Shown here: positions 32,957-43,691 of the stretch, piece after piece
Layout of the letters: each line of letters begins with the position of its first letter
Numbering within the stretch: position 1 is the stretch's first letter
Assembly: GCF_022829605.1 (NCBI RefSeq)
Contig: NZ_JAKSYD010000074.1
Location: 1 to 64,000 of the forward strand
Direction: 5' to 3'
DNA length: 64,000 bases
DNA from: Methylobacterium sp. E-065
GTDB taxonomy: Bacteria; Pseudomonadota; Alphaproteobacteria; Rhizobiales; Beijerinckiaceae
Notes under the pieces: model-generated
The model's input: only the letters and a program-made list of their open reading frames with translations
Told to the model about the DNA's origin: nothing
The model's database searches: none
Program-made: the position numbers and the translations under genes

Positions 32957-33169
32957 TCACGAAGCGACAGCGAGGTCCGGTGCAACCGCGAACGCCTGGG
33001 TCGCTTCCGGCGGCGCCTTGCGCGAGATGTAGTAGATGTCGACGGCGCGCCAGAAGGCACCCTGCTCCTCTTCTGAGCGACGGGAGAGAGAGCCTTGGAG
33101 GATTGCCATCGCGGCCCGGGCGGGCTCGCTCCGCTCCAGTTCGTCGAGCAGGCCGGCGAGATGCTGCAT
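32957..33169 (-). CDS. Small helical protein of unknown function
   Basis: A 70-residue protein, mostly amphipathic helix (HLAGLLDELERSEPARAAMAI, then EEEQGAFWRAVDIYYISRK). A good ribosome-binding site (GGAGG, eight bases before the ATG at 33169) supports it. It is not part of an operon and is divergent from the asparaginase gene. Composition and codon use look like a real gene. No domain is recognised; it may be a small regulator or partner protein. Confidence 0.55.
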   Translation of the reverse strand: MQHLAGLLDELERSEPARAAMAILQGSLSRRSEEEQGAFWRAVDIYYISRKAPPEATQAFAVAPDLAVAS

Positions 33170-33205
33170 GGGGCGAACCTCCGTTCGGAGAACGACAAGT
33201 TCTAA

Positions 33206-34462
<1,257 letters not shown>

Positions 34463-34483
34463 GGCTCTTCAAGGTGAAGAGCC
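34463..34483 (+). terminator. Hairpin immediately after the asparaginase stop
   Basis: GGCTCTTCA, a three-base loop and TGAAGAGCC form a perfect nine-pair stem starting at the first base after the stop codon. No run of T follows, so a rho-independent terminator is only a candidate. It could also protect the 3' end of the message. Confidence 0.45.
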
Positions 34484-34511
34484 CCTGCTGAAAAGGCGGA
34501 GGCTCCGCGAG

Positions 34512-34734
34512 TTCCCTCCCCCCTCTGCGGGGGAGGGTGGGCCCTGCGTCAGCAGGGGTCGGGTCGGGACGAAGTCCCGCGAGGGGGGAACCCGGCTTCC
34601 GGAAGCAGCGAGACCTTCAAGACGAGTTGGACCCATCCTGCACCGTCGCTCCCCTCTTGCGGGACTTCGCCCGACCCGACCCCCTTCGGGGGCCATCCTC
34701 CCCCGCAGTGGGGGGAGGGAGAGCACTTGGCCGC
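34512..34734. repeat. Long imperfect inverted repeat, family 3
   Basis: The 386-base gap between ansB and edd is filled largely by this element. The left arm (ccctcccccctctgcggggg, agggtgg, then ggggtcgggtcgggacgaag and tcccgcgagggg) pairs with a right arm (cccctcttgcgggacttcgc, ccgacccgacccc, ccatcctcccccgcag and ggggggaggg). The arms are about 80 bases and the centre about 60. It resembles families 1 and 2 in design but not in sequence. I see no gene within it. Confidence 0.65.
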
Positions 34735-34848
34735 TGGGTTACATCCCACGGCACACAGCTTAAGTACCGGCAACCGACGCGGCCGTGGCGCCGAGTCCGA
34801 ATCACAGCCTCGACCCCGCCCGTCGGCCCCGAGCCTGGAGAAACCAGC

Positions 34849-36675
34849 ATGACCGAGCTTCATCCCGAGGTCGCGGCGGTCACCGAGCGCGTCGTCACGC
34901 GCTCCCGCGAGACCCGACGCGCCTATCTCGACCTGATCGCCCGCGAGCGCGAGGCGGGCGTCCGGCGCGGCAAGCTCGCCTGCGGCAACCTGGCCCACGG
35001 CTTCGCGGCGGCTGGCGAGGACAAGGCGGCGATCCGCGACGAGCGGACCACGATGAACATCGGCATCGTCACCGCCTACAACGACATGCTCTCGGCCCAT
35101 CAGCCGTACGGGCGCTATCCGGAGCAGATCAAGCTGTTCGCCCGCGAGCGCGGCGCGACCGCTCAGGTGGCAGGTGGCACCCCGGCCATGTGTGATGGGG
35201 TTACGCAGGGCCAGAGCGGCATGGAACTGTCGCTGTTCTCCCGGGATGCGATCGCGCTCTCGACCGCGGTCGCGCTCAGCCACGGGATGTTCGACGGGGC
35301 GGCGCTGCTCGGCATCTGCGACAAGATCGTCCCGGGCCTGCTGATCGGCGCCCTGCGCTTCGGCCACCTGCCGACGATCCTGATCCCGGCCGGGCCGATG
35401 CCTTCGGGGCTGGCCAACAAGGAGAAGCAGCGGATCCGCCAGCTCTACGCCGAGGGCAAGGTCGGCCGCGCGGAACTGCTCGAATCCGAGTCCGCCTCTT
35501 ATCATTCGGCCGGCACTTGCACGTTCTACGGTACGGCGAACTCGAACCAGATGATGATGGACATGATGGGCCTGCACATGCCGGGCGCCTCGTTCATCAA
35601 TCCCGGCACCAAGCTGCGGCAGGCTGTGACCCGGGCGGCGATCCACCGGCTCGCCGAGATTGGCGGCGGCGGCAACGACTATCGGCCTCTCGGCCTCTGC
35701 GTCGACGAGAAGGCGATTGTTAATGCCGCGGTCGGTCTGCTCGCCACGGGCGGCTCGACCAACCACGCCATCCACCTGCCGGCCATCGCGCGTGCGGCCG
35801 GCATCGTGATCGACTGGGAGGATATCGACCGGCTGTCCAACGCCGTGCCGCTGATCGCGCGCGTCTATCCGAATGGCGCGGGCGACGTGAACCACTTCCA
35901 CGCGGCCGGCGGCATGAGCTTCGTGATGGCCGCGCTGCTCGATGCCGGCCTGCTGCACGACGACATCCTCACCGTGGCGGGCCAGTCTTTGCGCGACCAC
36001 GCCCGCGACCCGAAGCTCGACGGCGAGGAACTGGTCTTCGAGGATGCCGTGTCGGAGAGCCTGGACGATGCCATGCTCCGGCGGCCCGCCACGCCGTTCC
36101 AGCCGGATGGCGGCATGCGGCTGGTGAAGGGCAATCTCGGCCGGGCGACGTTCAAGACCAGCGCCGTCGAGGAACAGCGCCGGACCATCGAGGCCCCGGC
36201 CCGGGTCTTCTCCGACCAGGACGCGGTGTTGAAGGCGTTCAAGGCCGGCGAGCTGGAGCGGGACGTCGTGGTGGTGGTCCGGTTCCAGGGCCCGAAGGCC
36301 AACGGCATGCCGGAATTGCACAAGCTCACCCCGCCGCTCGGTGTGCTGCAGGACCGTGGCTACAAGGTCGCCCTGGTGACGGACGGCCGGATGTCCGGCG
36401 CCTCCGGAAAAGTCCCGGCCGCCATCCACCTCAGCCCCGAGGCGCTCGGCGGCGGACCGATCGGCCGGATCCGCGACGGCGACATCGTCCGGCTCAGCGC
36501 CGCCGACGGTCTGCTCGAAGTTCTGGTGGACGAAGCCGAGTTCGCCGCCCGTTCCGAAGCCGAAGCACCGCCGCCCAGTCAGGGCACCGGGCGCGAGTTG
36601 TTTGCGTTCATGCGCCATGGGGCCGATACGGCGGAGCGCGGTGCCTCCGCGATGCTCGCCGCCGCCGGCCTCTGA
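34849..36675 (+). CDS. edd: Phosphogluconate dehydratase (Entner-Doudoroff)
   Basis: A 608-residue [4Fe-4S] dehydratase of the IlvD/Edd family. It converts 6-phosphogluconate to KDPG. The segments [21 protein letters not shown] in part, the cysteine block [67 protein letters not shown] and [17 protein letters not shown] all match Edd rather than IlvD in spacing and length. The ATG at 34849 is the family start; an open frame further upstream runs through the repeat. It is followed by eda 23 bases later. Confidence 0.95.
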   Translation: MTELHPEVAAVTERVVTRSRETRRAYLDLIAREREAGVRRGKLACGNLAHGFAAAGEDKAAIRDERTTMNIGIVTAYNDMLSAHQPYGRYPEQIKLFARERGATAQVAGGTPAMCDGVTQGQSGMELSLFSRDAIALSTAVALSHGMFDGAALLGICDKIVPGLLIGALRFGHLPTILIPAGPMPSGLANKEKQRIRQLYAEGKVGRAELLESESASYHSAGTCTFYGTANSNQMMMDMMGLHMPGASFINPGTKLRQAVTRAAIHRLAEIGGGGNDYRPLGLCVDEKAIVNAAVGLLATGGSTNHAIHLPAIARAAGIVIDWEDIDRLSNAVPLIARVYPNGAGDVNHFHAAGGMSFVMAALLDAGLLHDDILTVAGQSLRDHARDPKLDGEELVFEDAVSESLDDAMLRRPATPFQPDGGMRLVKGNLGRATFKTSAVEEQRRTIEAPARVFSDQDAVLKAFKAGELERDVVVVVRFQGPKANGMPELHKLTPPLGVLQDRGYKVALVTDGRMSGASGKVPAAIHLSPEALGGGPIGRIRDGDIVRLSAADGLLEVLVDEAEFAARSEAEAPPPSQGTGRELFAFMRHGADTAERGASAMLAAAGL

Positions 36676-36698
36676 ATTCAGCACAGGAGTTGCCGACC

Positions 36699-37328
36699 AT
36701 GAACGATCTGACCAGCATCGACGCGCTGATGCGCTCAGTGCCCGTCATTCCGGTCCTGGTGATCGACGATGTCGCCCAGGCTCGGCCCATCGCCGAGGCC
36801 TTGGTGAAGGGCGGGTTGACCGCCCTGGAGGTCACCCTGCGCACGCCGGCCGCACTCGACGTCATCCGGGAAATGACCCGGGTCGAAGGCGCAGTCGTGG
36901 GCGCCGGGACAGTGCTCAACCCCCGCGATCTGGAGAACGCACTGGCGGCGGGGGCCGAGTTCATCGTCTCGCCCGGGCTCACGGAGCCACTGACCGACGC
37001 CGCCAAGGCCAATGGCGTGCCCTACCTGCCGGGCGTCGCCACCGCGGCCGACATCATGCGCGGGCTGGATCACGGGCTTGACCGGTTCAAGTTCTTCCCG
37101 GCCGAGGCCGCGGGCGGCATCAAGGCGCTGAAGTCCCACGCGGCGGTGTTCGGTGCGGTGCGGTTCTGCCCGACGGGCGGAATCACCGAGGCGACGGCGC
37201 CGGATTGGCTGGCGATCCCGTCGGTGCTCTGCGTCGGCGGCAGCTGGGTGGTGAAGCCCGGTACGCCGGATCCGGCGGCGATCGAGCAGGCGGCCCGGGC
37301 AGCCGTGCGGTTGCGCAAGGCGGCGTAA
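36699..37328 (+). CDS. eda: KHG/KDPG aldolase
   Basis: A 209-residue class I aldolase. It cleaves KDPG to pyruvate and glyceraldehyde-3-phosphate. The catalytic glutamate is in GGLTALEVTLRTP and the Schiff-base lysine in RFKFFPAEAAGGIKAL; the phosphate-binding GGI appears in FCPTGGITEATAPDWL. It begins with ATG 36699 and is in an operon with edd. No glucose-6-phosphate dehydrogenase or phosphogluconolactonase gene is beside it, so the upper steps lie elsewhere. Confidence 0.94.
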   Translation: MNDLTSIDALMRSVPVIPVLVIDDVAQARPIAEALVKGGLTALEVTLRTPAALDVIREMTRVEGAVVGAGTVLNPRDLENALAAGAEFIVSPGLTEPLTDAAKANGVPYLPGVATAADIMRGLDHGLDRFKFFPAEAAGGIKALKSHAAVFGAVRFCPTGGITEATAPDWLAIPSVLCVGGSWVVKPGTPDPAAIEQAARAAVRLRKAA

Positions 37329-37332
37329 GCGC

Positions 37333-37430
37333 ACCACGTCCTGAGCATCTCGAAGGGACCCTCCAGGAAGCTCTGCGATCCCGGAAGCTCTCCTTCGAGG
37401 CCCGCCGACCCGGTCACCTCAGGATGAGGT
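37333..37430 (-). repeat. Interspersed repeat, family 2, copy E
   Basis: On the minus strand the blocks are cctcatcctgaggtg, cgggcctcgaaggagagctt, gatcgcag, ctggagggtcccttcgag and a degenerate end. They occur in the same order as in copy D (15358-15470). The two inner segments can pair. It lies between convergent genes (eda and the ABC protein). Confidence 0.7.
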
Positions 37431-37459
37431 CGCGGGCTGGAGAGCCGTACGTCTGCCAG

Positions 37460-39589
37460 CTACTCCGCCGGCAGCGGCCGCCTCTGCTCACGCGGAGTGA
37501 ACACCCCACCCTCCGGCTCGAGCGTGATGCGCCGGTCGTGGAAAGCCTCCAGCGTCGATCGGTGACCGATCGACACGATCGTGGTGCCGGGCAGCCGCTC
37601 GCGCAGCATCCGGTAGAGTGCCGCCTCGGAGGGCTCATCGAGGGAGGCGGTTGCCTCGTCGAGGAACAGCCAAGCCGGCTTGGCCAGCACCACCCGCGCG
37701 ATGGCGAGCCGCTGCTGCTCGCCCCCTGACAGGCGCCGCTCCCAGGTATCGACCTCGTCCAGGCGGTCGGCGAGGTGCGGCAGCTGGGCGGCGACCAGGG
37801 CCTCCTTGATGGCGTCGTCGGAGAACTGATCGATGGTGTTCGGGTAGACCACGGCGCCGCGCAGGGTACCGAGCGGGATGTAGGGCCGCTGCGGCAGCAG
37901 CAGCGCCGACTGCCCCGCCGGCACGTCGATCCGGCCCTTCCCGAACGGCCAGATCCCGGCGATCGCGCGGAACAGCGTCGACTTGCCCGAGCCGGACGGC
38001 CCGGTGACCAGGGTCGCGCTGCCCCGCGGCAGCGTCAGCGCGTCGGCGGTCACGATCTGGCGTCCGTCCGGCAGGGCGAGCACCAGCCCGCGCGCGGTCA
38101 CGTCGCCGGTCGTGTCGTTGCCCTGGACGAGCCCGTAGCCGGCATTCTCCAGCGCCTCGGCCTTGGTCATGGCCCGGCGGAAGGAACCGAGACGGTTGGT
38201 GTTGGCCTTGTAGGCGGCGAGTGTCGTGTAGGAATCCACGAAGAACGAGAGCGAACTCTGGACCTGCCCGAAGGCCTGCGAGGTCTGCTGGAGGGCGCCC
38301 AGCGTGATCTTCTTGGCGAAGAAGGACGGCGCTGCCAGCACCATCGGAAAGATCACGCTCGCCTGCCGGTAGCTGAACGTGAAGGCGATGAGCTTGATGC
38401 GGCGGAAGATGATGCCGACGTAATTGTCGATGACGCTGTGGAACAGTGTCGAGAGCCGCGAAGCCTCAGCGCGCTCGCCGCGCAAAAGCGCGATCTGCTC
38501 GGAATAAATCCGGTTCCGGGCCAGCGCGAAGCGGAAATTCGCCTCGACCTGCTCCTGCCGGAAGTCGAGCCCGATCAGCGGCCGGCCGATCAGGTGGGTC
38601 AGCCACGTGCCCACCACCGCGTAGCCGATCACCAGCCAGACCAGGAAGCCCGGGATGACCGTGTCGGTGAACGGCACCACGAAGTCGCGCGACAGGGTCC
38701 AGAGAATCACCATGAACGAGACGAGCTGCGCCGCCTGGCTGAGCAGGCGGATCGACAGCGTCGTGGTCTGCACGATGAAGCTGTTGACGTCCGCCTGGAT
38801 ACGCTGATCCGGGTTATCCGCCTCCTCGTCGGTGAACGGGATCCGGTAATGGGTGCCGTTGCCGAGCCAGCGCTCGTAGAGGCTGTGAGTCAGCCACGTG
38901 CGCCAGCGGATCAGCAGCGAGGAATCCACGAACAGGTCGAACATGCCGATGGCGATGTTCAAAGTGGCCAGCGGCACGAACACCCAGAGCAGCTGGTACC
39001 AGAAGGCGTTCGCGTCGTACTCCTGCAGGGAGTTGTAGATGTCACGGTAGAAGAAATTGAACCGCAGCGTCAGCGCCACGTCGGCGAAGTTCACGAAGAT
39101 CGAGAGCGCCACAAGGTTGCGGCCGATTCGGCCTTCGGTGGTCCCGAACCAGCGGAACAGGCCGATCTCCTTGGTCGGCTTATCGCGGTTGGCGAAGTAC
39201 GGGTCTGCGATGTTGGTGATCGCCTGGATCGGCTCGAGATAGGAGATGCCAAGCACAATGGCGGCGAACACCACCGCGCCGGTGGCGGCGAAGGCCGGCG
39301 GCAGGAGTGCGGCGATCACGGGCGGCAACAGACCCATCGCGGCGGCCGTCTTCGTACCGGCGAGCAACAGGTAGCCGACGCCGTAGACCGAAACGAACAC
39401 CTTCAGGTAGGCCGAGATGGTGTTGGACGCGATCAGGATGCCGGCAAGCACGAAGCCCGCGAGGGAGACGTAAAGCGGCGGGCTCGGGATGCCCGGCAGG
39501 GCCAGCAGGATCAGCGCGGCGATGGCCGTGAGCACGGCTTGGATCCCGAGCCCGGTCCTGAGTGCTGCCACGCGTCTCTCCCGCCCCAC
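37460..39589 (-). CDS. SbmA/BacA-like ABC transporter with fused ATPase (YddA type)
   Basis: A 709-residue protein with N-terminal membrane helices, an SbmA/BacA-like membrane domain (about 135-440, for example LRFNFFYRDIYNSLQEYDA, DNPDQRIQADVNSFI, FRQEQVEANFRFALARNR) and a C-terminal ABC ATPase (Walker A GPSGSGKS, LSGGEQQR signature, Walker B LFLDEATASLD, H-loop GHRS). Bacterial relatives include BclA and YddA, which move peptides or vitamins. An extra N-terminal hydrophobic region of about 100 residues precedes the domain. It starts at GTG 39589. In rhizobia such proteins confer resistance to antimicrobial peptides; the substrate here is unknown. Confidence 0.88.
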   Translation of the reverse strand: MGRERRVAALRTGLGIQAVLTAIAALILLALPGIPSPPLYVSLAGFVLAGILIASNTISAYLKVFVSVYGVGYLLLAGTKTAAAMGLLPPVIAALLPPAFAATGAVVFAAIVLGISYLEPIQAITNIADPYFANRDKPTKEIGLFRWFGTTEGRIGRNLVALSIFVNFADVALTLRFNFFYRDIYNSLQEYDANAFWYQLLWVFVPLATLNIAIGMFDLFVDSSLLIRWRTWLTHSLYERWLGNGTHYRIPFTDEEADNPDQRIQADVNSFIVQTTTLSIRLLSQAAQLVSFMVILWTLSRDFVVPFTDTVIPGFLVWLVIGYAVVGTWLTHLIGRPLIGLDFRQEQVEANFRFALARNRIYSEQIALLRGERAEASRLSTLFHSVIDNYVGIIFRRIKLIAFTFSYRQASVIFPMVLAAPSFFAKKITLGALQQTSQAFGQVQSSLSFFVDSYTTLAAYKANTNRLGSFRRAMTKAEALENAGYGLVQGNDTTGDVTARGLVLALPDGRQIVTADALTLPRGSATLVTGPSGSGKSTLFRAIAGIWPFGKGRIDVPAGQSALLLPQRPYIPLGTLRGAVVYPNTIDQFSDDAIKEALVAAQLPHLADRLDEVDTWERRLSGGEQQRLAIARVVLAKPAWLFLDEATASLDEPSEAALYRMLRERLPGTTIVSIGHRSTLEAFHDRRITLEPEGGVFTPREQRRPLPAE

Positions 39590-39719
39590 CGCGCCTGAAA
39601 GAGGCGCAACCCGGCGGCCTTGGCCCCGGTCGATGGCGAGATAGTGGCCTTTGCCGCACGCTGTCGCGTGAAATTATCGTCACGTTCGCGGGATGCGGCG
39701 ATTTACGCCGATCGCGCGC

Positions 39720-40037
39720 CTACCAGTTCCACTCCTCGAAGCCGGGCTCGCGGCACCGATAGCCGATCGGGCATTGCGGATTGTCGCGGGTTGGCGCGAA
39801 GCGCAACTCGGCGATCTCAGAGCCGCTGCACTGGGCGGGGCCGCTGACGAAACGCTCCGGCGCCGACCCGGCCGCGATCACGACATCCCGCTCGCCTTTG
39901 ACCAGCGCCATCGCCTCGGCGCAAGTCATCCGGGCCGTTATCGAGCCGCGTGGCGCCCGGGTTTGCGCAAGCGCCTCCGCCCCGGGCGTGACCGCGACGA
40001 GGTGTATACACAGCAGGGCGAAGGCCAGCGGCCTCAT
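39720..40037 (-). CDS. Small secreted protein of unknown function
   Basis: A 105-residue protein with a signal peptide (MRPLAFALLCIHLVAVTPGAEALAQ). The mature part contains four cysteines (MTCAEAM, AQCSGSE, PQCPIGYRC), suggesting two disulfides, and ends in EPGFEEWNW. I do not recognise a domain. The ATG at 40037 begins the signal peptide; an upstream frame to 40085 adds 16 residues. It lies between the ABC protein and a divergent oxygenase gene. Confidence 0.65.
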   Translation of the reverse strand: MRPLAFALLCIHLVAVTPGAEALAQTRAPRGSITARMTCAEAMALVKGERDVVIAAGSAPERFVSGPAQCSGSEIAELRFAPTRDNPQCPIGYRCREPGFEEWNW

Positions 40038-40326
40038 CAGACACGGGTCCAGCATGCGCCCAGGACGACTATCCGCGGGCATCAAACTTATCCTGCACGG
40101 GCACGCGGCCCGAGACTGTCACCGGAATGCGCCACCGGACGGCTTTCGCCGTCGGACCGCCGCAATCGACAGATTATGAGATTCTCGGACCGCCGCGACG
40201 GGTTGCACCATGACGGCCGAGGCCCGACGGGGGCCGAACAGGCGCATCCCTCCGCCCGGACCTCCGGCACGTGCCATCCGCGCCCGGCGTGTCGGCCGAT
40301 TCGCCCTGGACCCAAGGGATCCCTCG

Positions 40327-40959
40327 ATGTCCGCCCTCTCGATCCTCGACATCTCGGCGGTGCGCGCCGCGCCCCTCTCCCGGGAGCCCTACGCCTTTAC
40401 GCTGGGCAACAACGTCCTGAATCCCGAGGCGATTGACGAGATCCGCCGCGACTTCCCCGATATTTCCAAGCCCGGCTATCTCACCGTCGACGAAGTCGCC
40501 CTCAAGGGGCGCTTCAAGGCGCTGATCGACGAACTAGAGAGCGACGAATTCTCGAAGATCCTCGGCGAGAAGTTCGGCATTGATCTCGTCTCTTGCCCGC
40601 GGCTCACCACCATCATGCGGAAGAGCCAGCCAAAATATGGCTCGATCCACACCGACGGGCCGTCGAAGGTCTTGACGCTCCTCGTCTACATGAACGACGC
40701 CTGGGAGGCCCCGGCCGCCGGCCGCCTGCGGGTGCTCTACGACGGGAAGAACTACGAGCCCTTCGCGGTGGAGGTGCCGCCGACCATGGGGACGATGTTC
40801 GCGTTCCTGCGCGCCGACAATTCCTGGCATGGGCACGAGCCGTTCGAGGGCGAGCGGCGGGTCGTCCAGGTCGCGTGGCTCAAGGACGCCTCGGAGTTGG
40901 AGCGCAAGCGCAAGCGTAACCGCACGGCCCAGTTCCTGAAGGGGATTTTCGGTCGCTGA
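40327..40959 (+). CDS. 2-oxoglutarate/Fe(II)-dependent oxygenase-like protein
   Basis: A 210-residue protein with a double-stranded beta-helix pattern. The iron site is the H-x-D in YGSIHTDGPSK and the distal histidine in NSWHGHEPFEGERRVVQ, with the 2-oxoglutarate arginine in that last segment. VLTLLVYMNDAWEAPAAGRLRVLYDGK between them is typical of the 2OG-FeII family of prolyl-hydroxylase type. Such enzymes may hydroxylate proteins or small molecules. The basic C-terminal tail (ERKRKRNRTAQFLKG) may contact nucleic acid or membrane. The ATG at 40327 starts the family N-terminus. The next gene follows 20 bases later. Confidence 0.8.
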   Translation: MSALSILDISAVRAAPLSREPYAFTLGNNVLNPEAIDEIRRDFPDISKPGYLTVDEVALKGRFKALIDELESDEFSKILGEKFGIDLVSCPRLTTIMRKSQPKYGSIHTDGPSKVLTLLVYMNDAWEAPAAGRLRVLYDGKNYEPFAVEVPPTMGTMFAFLRADNSWHGHEPFEGERRVVQVAWLKDASELERKRKRNRTAQFLKGIFGR

Positions 40960-40979
40960 ACCGACGACGGAGGGGGACG

Positions 40980-41624
40980 ATGGGAGCGGTGGTGCTGTCG
41001 GATCCGGGCGACGAAACCCGTTCCGGGCCCAGGCGTCGCTACGTCTTGCCGGCCCTGCTGATCGCCGGTTGGGTCGGGCTGTTCGCCTATAGTGCCGCCT
41101 ACCTCACGGAAGACCTGCCGTTCCGGCCCCAACGATCCGAGGCGCCATCCGCGGAGACAGCCGCCGGGCCGCGGGCCGTATCGAGCCGCCTCGCGATGTT
41201 CGATCAGACGGAAGCCGGATCGCAGCGCAGGACCGGCGAGACGGCGGCAGCCCCGACGGCAGCTTCTGCGGTACGTCAGGCCGCCCGGCCAATGCAGCCA
41301 AGCCCCCTCCCCCGACCGGTGCCGACGGCGCCCGATTATGTCGGGCTCTGGGGGCCGAGCCCGGCGGCGTGCGGGCACCCTTCGCGGCGGCGGGGCTACA
41401 TCCCGGCGACGATCACGCCGGATCAGGCCCGCGCCGGTCGCACCCTCTGCACCTTCCGTGAGATGCATCGATCCGGAAGCACCTGGCTGACCGCAGCCGA
41501 ATGCAGCGACCGCGGGCGGCACTGGTCGTCGCAGGTCCGACTGACGGTGGACGAGGATCACCTGACATGGTCGAGCAGCCGCGGGACCGTGTTGTACACG
41601 CGCTGCAACCGGCGCAGCGGGTAG
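40980..41624 (+). CDS. Single-span membrane-anchored protein with a C-terminal Cys-containing domain
   Basis: A 214-residue protein. One transmembrane helix (about 20-44, YVLPALLIAGWVGLFAYSAAYL) is followed by a low-complexity Ala/Pro linker and a globular domain (about 120-212) beginning DYVGLWGPSPAACG and containing GYIPATITPDQARAGRTLC, AAECSDRGRHWSSQVRLTV and LTWSSSRGTVLYTRC. Four cysteines could form two disulfides in the periplasm. The domain looks conserved (a protease-inhibitor-like or lipocalin-like beta fold is possible), but I cannot name it. It sits behind the oxygenase gene. Confidence 0.7.
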   Translation: MGAVVLSDPGDETRSGPRRRYVLPALLIAGWVGLFAYSAAYLTEDLPFRPQRSEAPSAETAAGPRAVSSRLAMFDQTEAGSQRRTGETAAAPTAASAVRQAARPMQPSPLPRPVPTAPDYVGLWGPSPAACGHPSRRRGYIPATITPDQARAGRTLCTFREMHRSGSTWLTAAECSDRGRHWSSQVRLTVDEDHLTWSSSRGTVLYTRCNRRSG

Positions 41625-41652
41625 CGAGCCAAAGCTCGGACCGATCCCGGGC

Positions 41653-42816
41653 CTAACCGGACAGCCGCCCCGCAGCCTGCAGGACGATCCGGGCGGCGGC
41701 GCGGCTCGGCGTATCCCCATCCGTGAGCCGCATCCGCGCGTCGATCCGCGCGAGCGCCGTGCATTGCGCCGCGCGGGCGCGTCCACCCGCCAGCAGGGGC
41801 GCCAGGGCTTCGGCGAGGCGCGCAGGCGTGCAATCGGCCTGGACGAATTCCGGCATGACGTTCTCGGCGAGGATCAGGTTCGGCAACACGATGCTGGGCA
41901 CCTGGATGAGCCGGCGGGCGATGACCTCCTCGGCGCGCGAGACCTTATAGGCGACCACCATCGGAACGCCCGCCAGCGCGAGTTCCAGCGTGACCGTACC
42001 CGAGGCCGCAAGCGCCGCCCGGGCACCGCGGAAGACGGCGTATTTCGGCCCCTCGCCGGTGACGATCCGGACCGGGACCGGCCAAGCCGCCGCGAGACGC
42101 TCGATGAGGGCGCGGTGGCGTGTCACCGCCGGCAGGACCGCCTCGACCGGAACGGTGCGGCTTACGCGCTCCAGCGCCTGACCGAAGACCGGCATCAGCC
42201 GCTCGATCTCGGACCGGCGCGATCCCGGCAGGATTGCGAGGCTGTAGGGCGCCGTCTCACGGCGCAGGGTCTCGGCGCCGGACGGGCGCAACTCGGCCAA
42301 GCGCTCGATCAGCGGATGCCCGACATAGGTGCAGGGCGGCCCCCCGAGGCGCCGATGCGCGTCGGGCTCGAAGGGCAGCAGCGCCAGAACGTGGTCGATG
42401 AACGGGCGCATGCCCTTTGCGCGCCACGGTCGCCAGGCCCAGACGCTCGGCGAGACGTAGTCGATGATCGGGATGCCGGGGGCGGCCTTGCGCACCCGCT
42501 TCGCCACCGCATGGGTGAAGCCGGGGCTGTCGATGATGACCAGCACATCCGGCCGCGCGCGCCTTGCGGCCTCGGCGGTCTCGCGGATGCGCCGCAGCAG
42601 CGTGCGGGCACGGGCGAGCACCGGCAGGTAGCCCATCACCGCAACGTCATCGAGGGGGAACAGGGACGCGAACCCCGCCTCCGCCATCGACTCGCCGCCG
42701 ACGCCACCGAAGGTCACGTCGGGTGCCGACTCGCGCAGCGCCCGCATCAGCTTGGCGCCGAGCTGGTCGCCGGAATCCTCGCCCGCCACGAGCCAGACGC
42801 TGCGAGGTCGGGTCAT
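41653..42816 (-). CDS. lpxB: Lipid-A-disaccharide synthase
   Basis: A 387-residue GT-B glycosyltransferase that joins UDP-diacylglucosamine to lipid X. Family features are WLVAGEDSGDQLGAKLMRAL, FGGVGGESMAEAGF, VLVIIDSPGFTHAVAKRVRK, YVSPSVWAWRPWRAKGM, TYVGHPLIE and LAILPGSRRSEIERLMP. The ATG at 42816 overlaps the stop of lpxI (ATGA). It is the last gene of the lipid A operon and convergent with a small membrane-protein gene. An open frame beyond the ATG reads through lpxI and is not used. Confidence 0.95.
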   Translation of the reverse strand: MTRPRSVWLVAGEDSGDQLGAKLMRALRESAPDVTFGGVGGESMAEAGFASLFPLDDVAVMGYLPVLARARTLLRRIRETAEAARRARPDVLVIIDSPGFTHAVAKRVRKAAPGIPIIDYVSPSVWAWRPWRAKGMRPFIDHVLALLPFEPDAHRRLGGPPCTYVGHPLIERLAELRPSGAETLRRETAPYSLAILPGSRRSEIERLMPVFGQALERVSRTVPVEAVLPAVTRHRALIERLAAAWPVPVRIVTGEGPKYAVFRGARAALAASGTVTLELALAGVPMVVAYKVSRAEEVIARRLIQVPSIVLPNLILAENVMPEFVQADCTPARLAEALAPLLAGGRARAAQCTALARIDARMRLTDGDTPSRAAARIVLQAAGRLSG

Positions 42817-43679
42817 CGCGACGCGCTTCCATAGCCGACGACGAACAGGCCGAGGCGGTCGGCCTCCGCGGCGGTGGCGGCGCGGTCGATCACCAGGGTT
42901 CCGCCGGCTTCGAGGGCGAGGCCGACACAGCCGGCGCGGGCGGCGTTGCGCACCGTGCGCGGGCCGATCGCCGGCAGGTCGATGCGCCAATCCTGTCCGA
43001 CCTTGGGCGCCTTGACCAGAACGGTCGCGGGGAGCGCCCGTCCCCAGCCGAACGGCCGGCGCCCCAGGGCACGCGCCCGGGCGAGCATCCGGTCGGTCCC
43101 CTCCGGTCCCTCGACGGCGAGCGCCCGATCGCCGGCGACAACCACGGCCTGCCCGAGGTCGAACGGCGAGAGCGCCGCCAGCACGCCACGCCCCGCGGCG
43201 ATCGAGGCCTCAGCCATCGCATCCGGCTGCCGGCGTCCGATCGGCCCCTCCGGGCAGAGGAGATCCGGCGCGGCCTCGTGGACGCCGAGGATGCGATGCC
43301 CCTCCTCCTCGACCAGTGCGAGCGCGGCGCGTAGGAGGCGGTCATCGCCCCCGCCCGCCATGGCCCGCAGGGTCTCGCGGTTGCGCAGGGCCGCGCCGGC
43401 ATTGAGGATCGCGGCCGGGCTCGGACGCGACACGCCCCCGACCGGCACCACGATGGCCGGCCCCCAGCGGCGCAGCAGCTTCAGGGTGGCGGCGAGGTCG
43501 AGGAGGTCGACCGTGGCATCGGCGCTGGCGCGCAGCTTCTGCCCCGTGAAGCCGCGCAGGGCGATCACCCGGAACGGCCGCCGCGCCCGGCGCAGGGAGT
43601 CGGCGACGAGCTCCGGCAGCCGCCCGGCCCCAGCGATCAGCACGAGGGAGCCCTCGGGGACAGGATCGGCCTTCGCCAT
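42813..43679 (-). CDS. lpxI: UDP-2,3-diacylglucosamine pyrophosphatase LpxI
   Basis: A 288-residue enzyme, the alphaproteobacterial replacement for LpxH, that cleaves UDP-diacylglucosamine to lipid X. The N-terminal domain ([32 protein letters not shown]) and C-terminal DUF1009 catalytic domain (DLGQAVVVAGDRALAVEGPEGTDRML in parts; VLVKAPKVGQDWRIDLPAIGPRTV) are clear. It lies between lpxA and lpxB as in Caulobacter and relatives. It starts 12 bases after lpxA. Confidence 0.93.
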   Translation of the reverse strand: MAKADPVPEGSLVLIAGAGRLPELVADSLRRARRPFRVIALRGFTGQKLRASADATVDLLDLAATLKLLRRWGPAIVVPVGGVSRPSPAAILNAGAALRNRETLRAMAGGGDDRLLRAALALVEEEGHRILGVHEAAPDLLCPEGPIGRRQPDAMAEASIAAGRGVLAALSPFDLGQAVVVAGDRALAVEGPEGTDRMLARARALGRRPFGWGRALPATVLVKAPKVGQDWRIDLPAIGPRTVRNAARAGCVGLALEAGGTLVIDRAATAAEADRLGLFVVGYGSASR

Positions 43680-43691
43680 GGCTGGGACCGA

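Noticed and set aside
34549..36684. A 711-codon open frame on the minus strand, opposite edd.
   Set aside because: The plus strand encodes a full-length Edd with all motifs; the antisense product has no recognisable domain.
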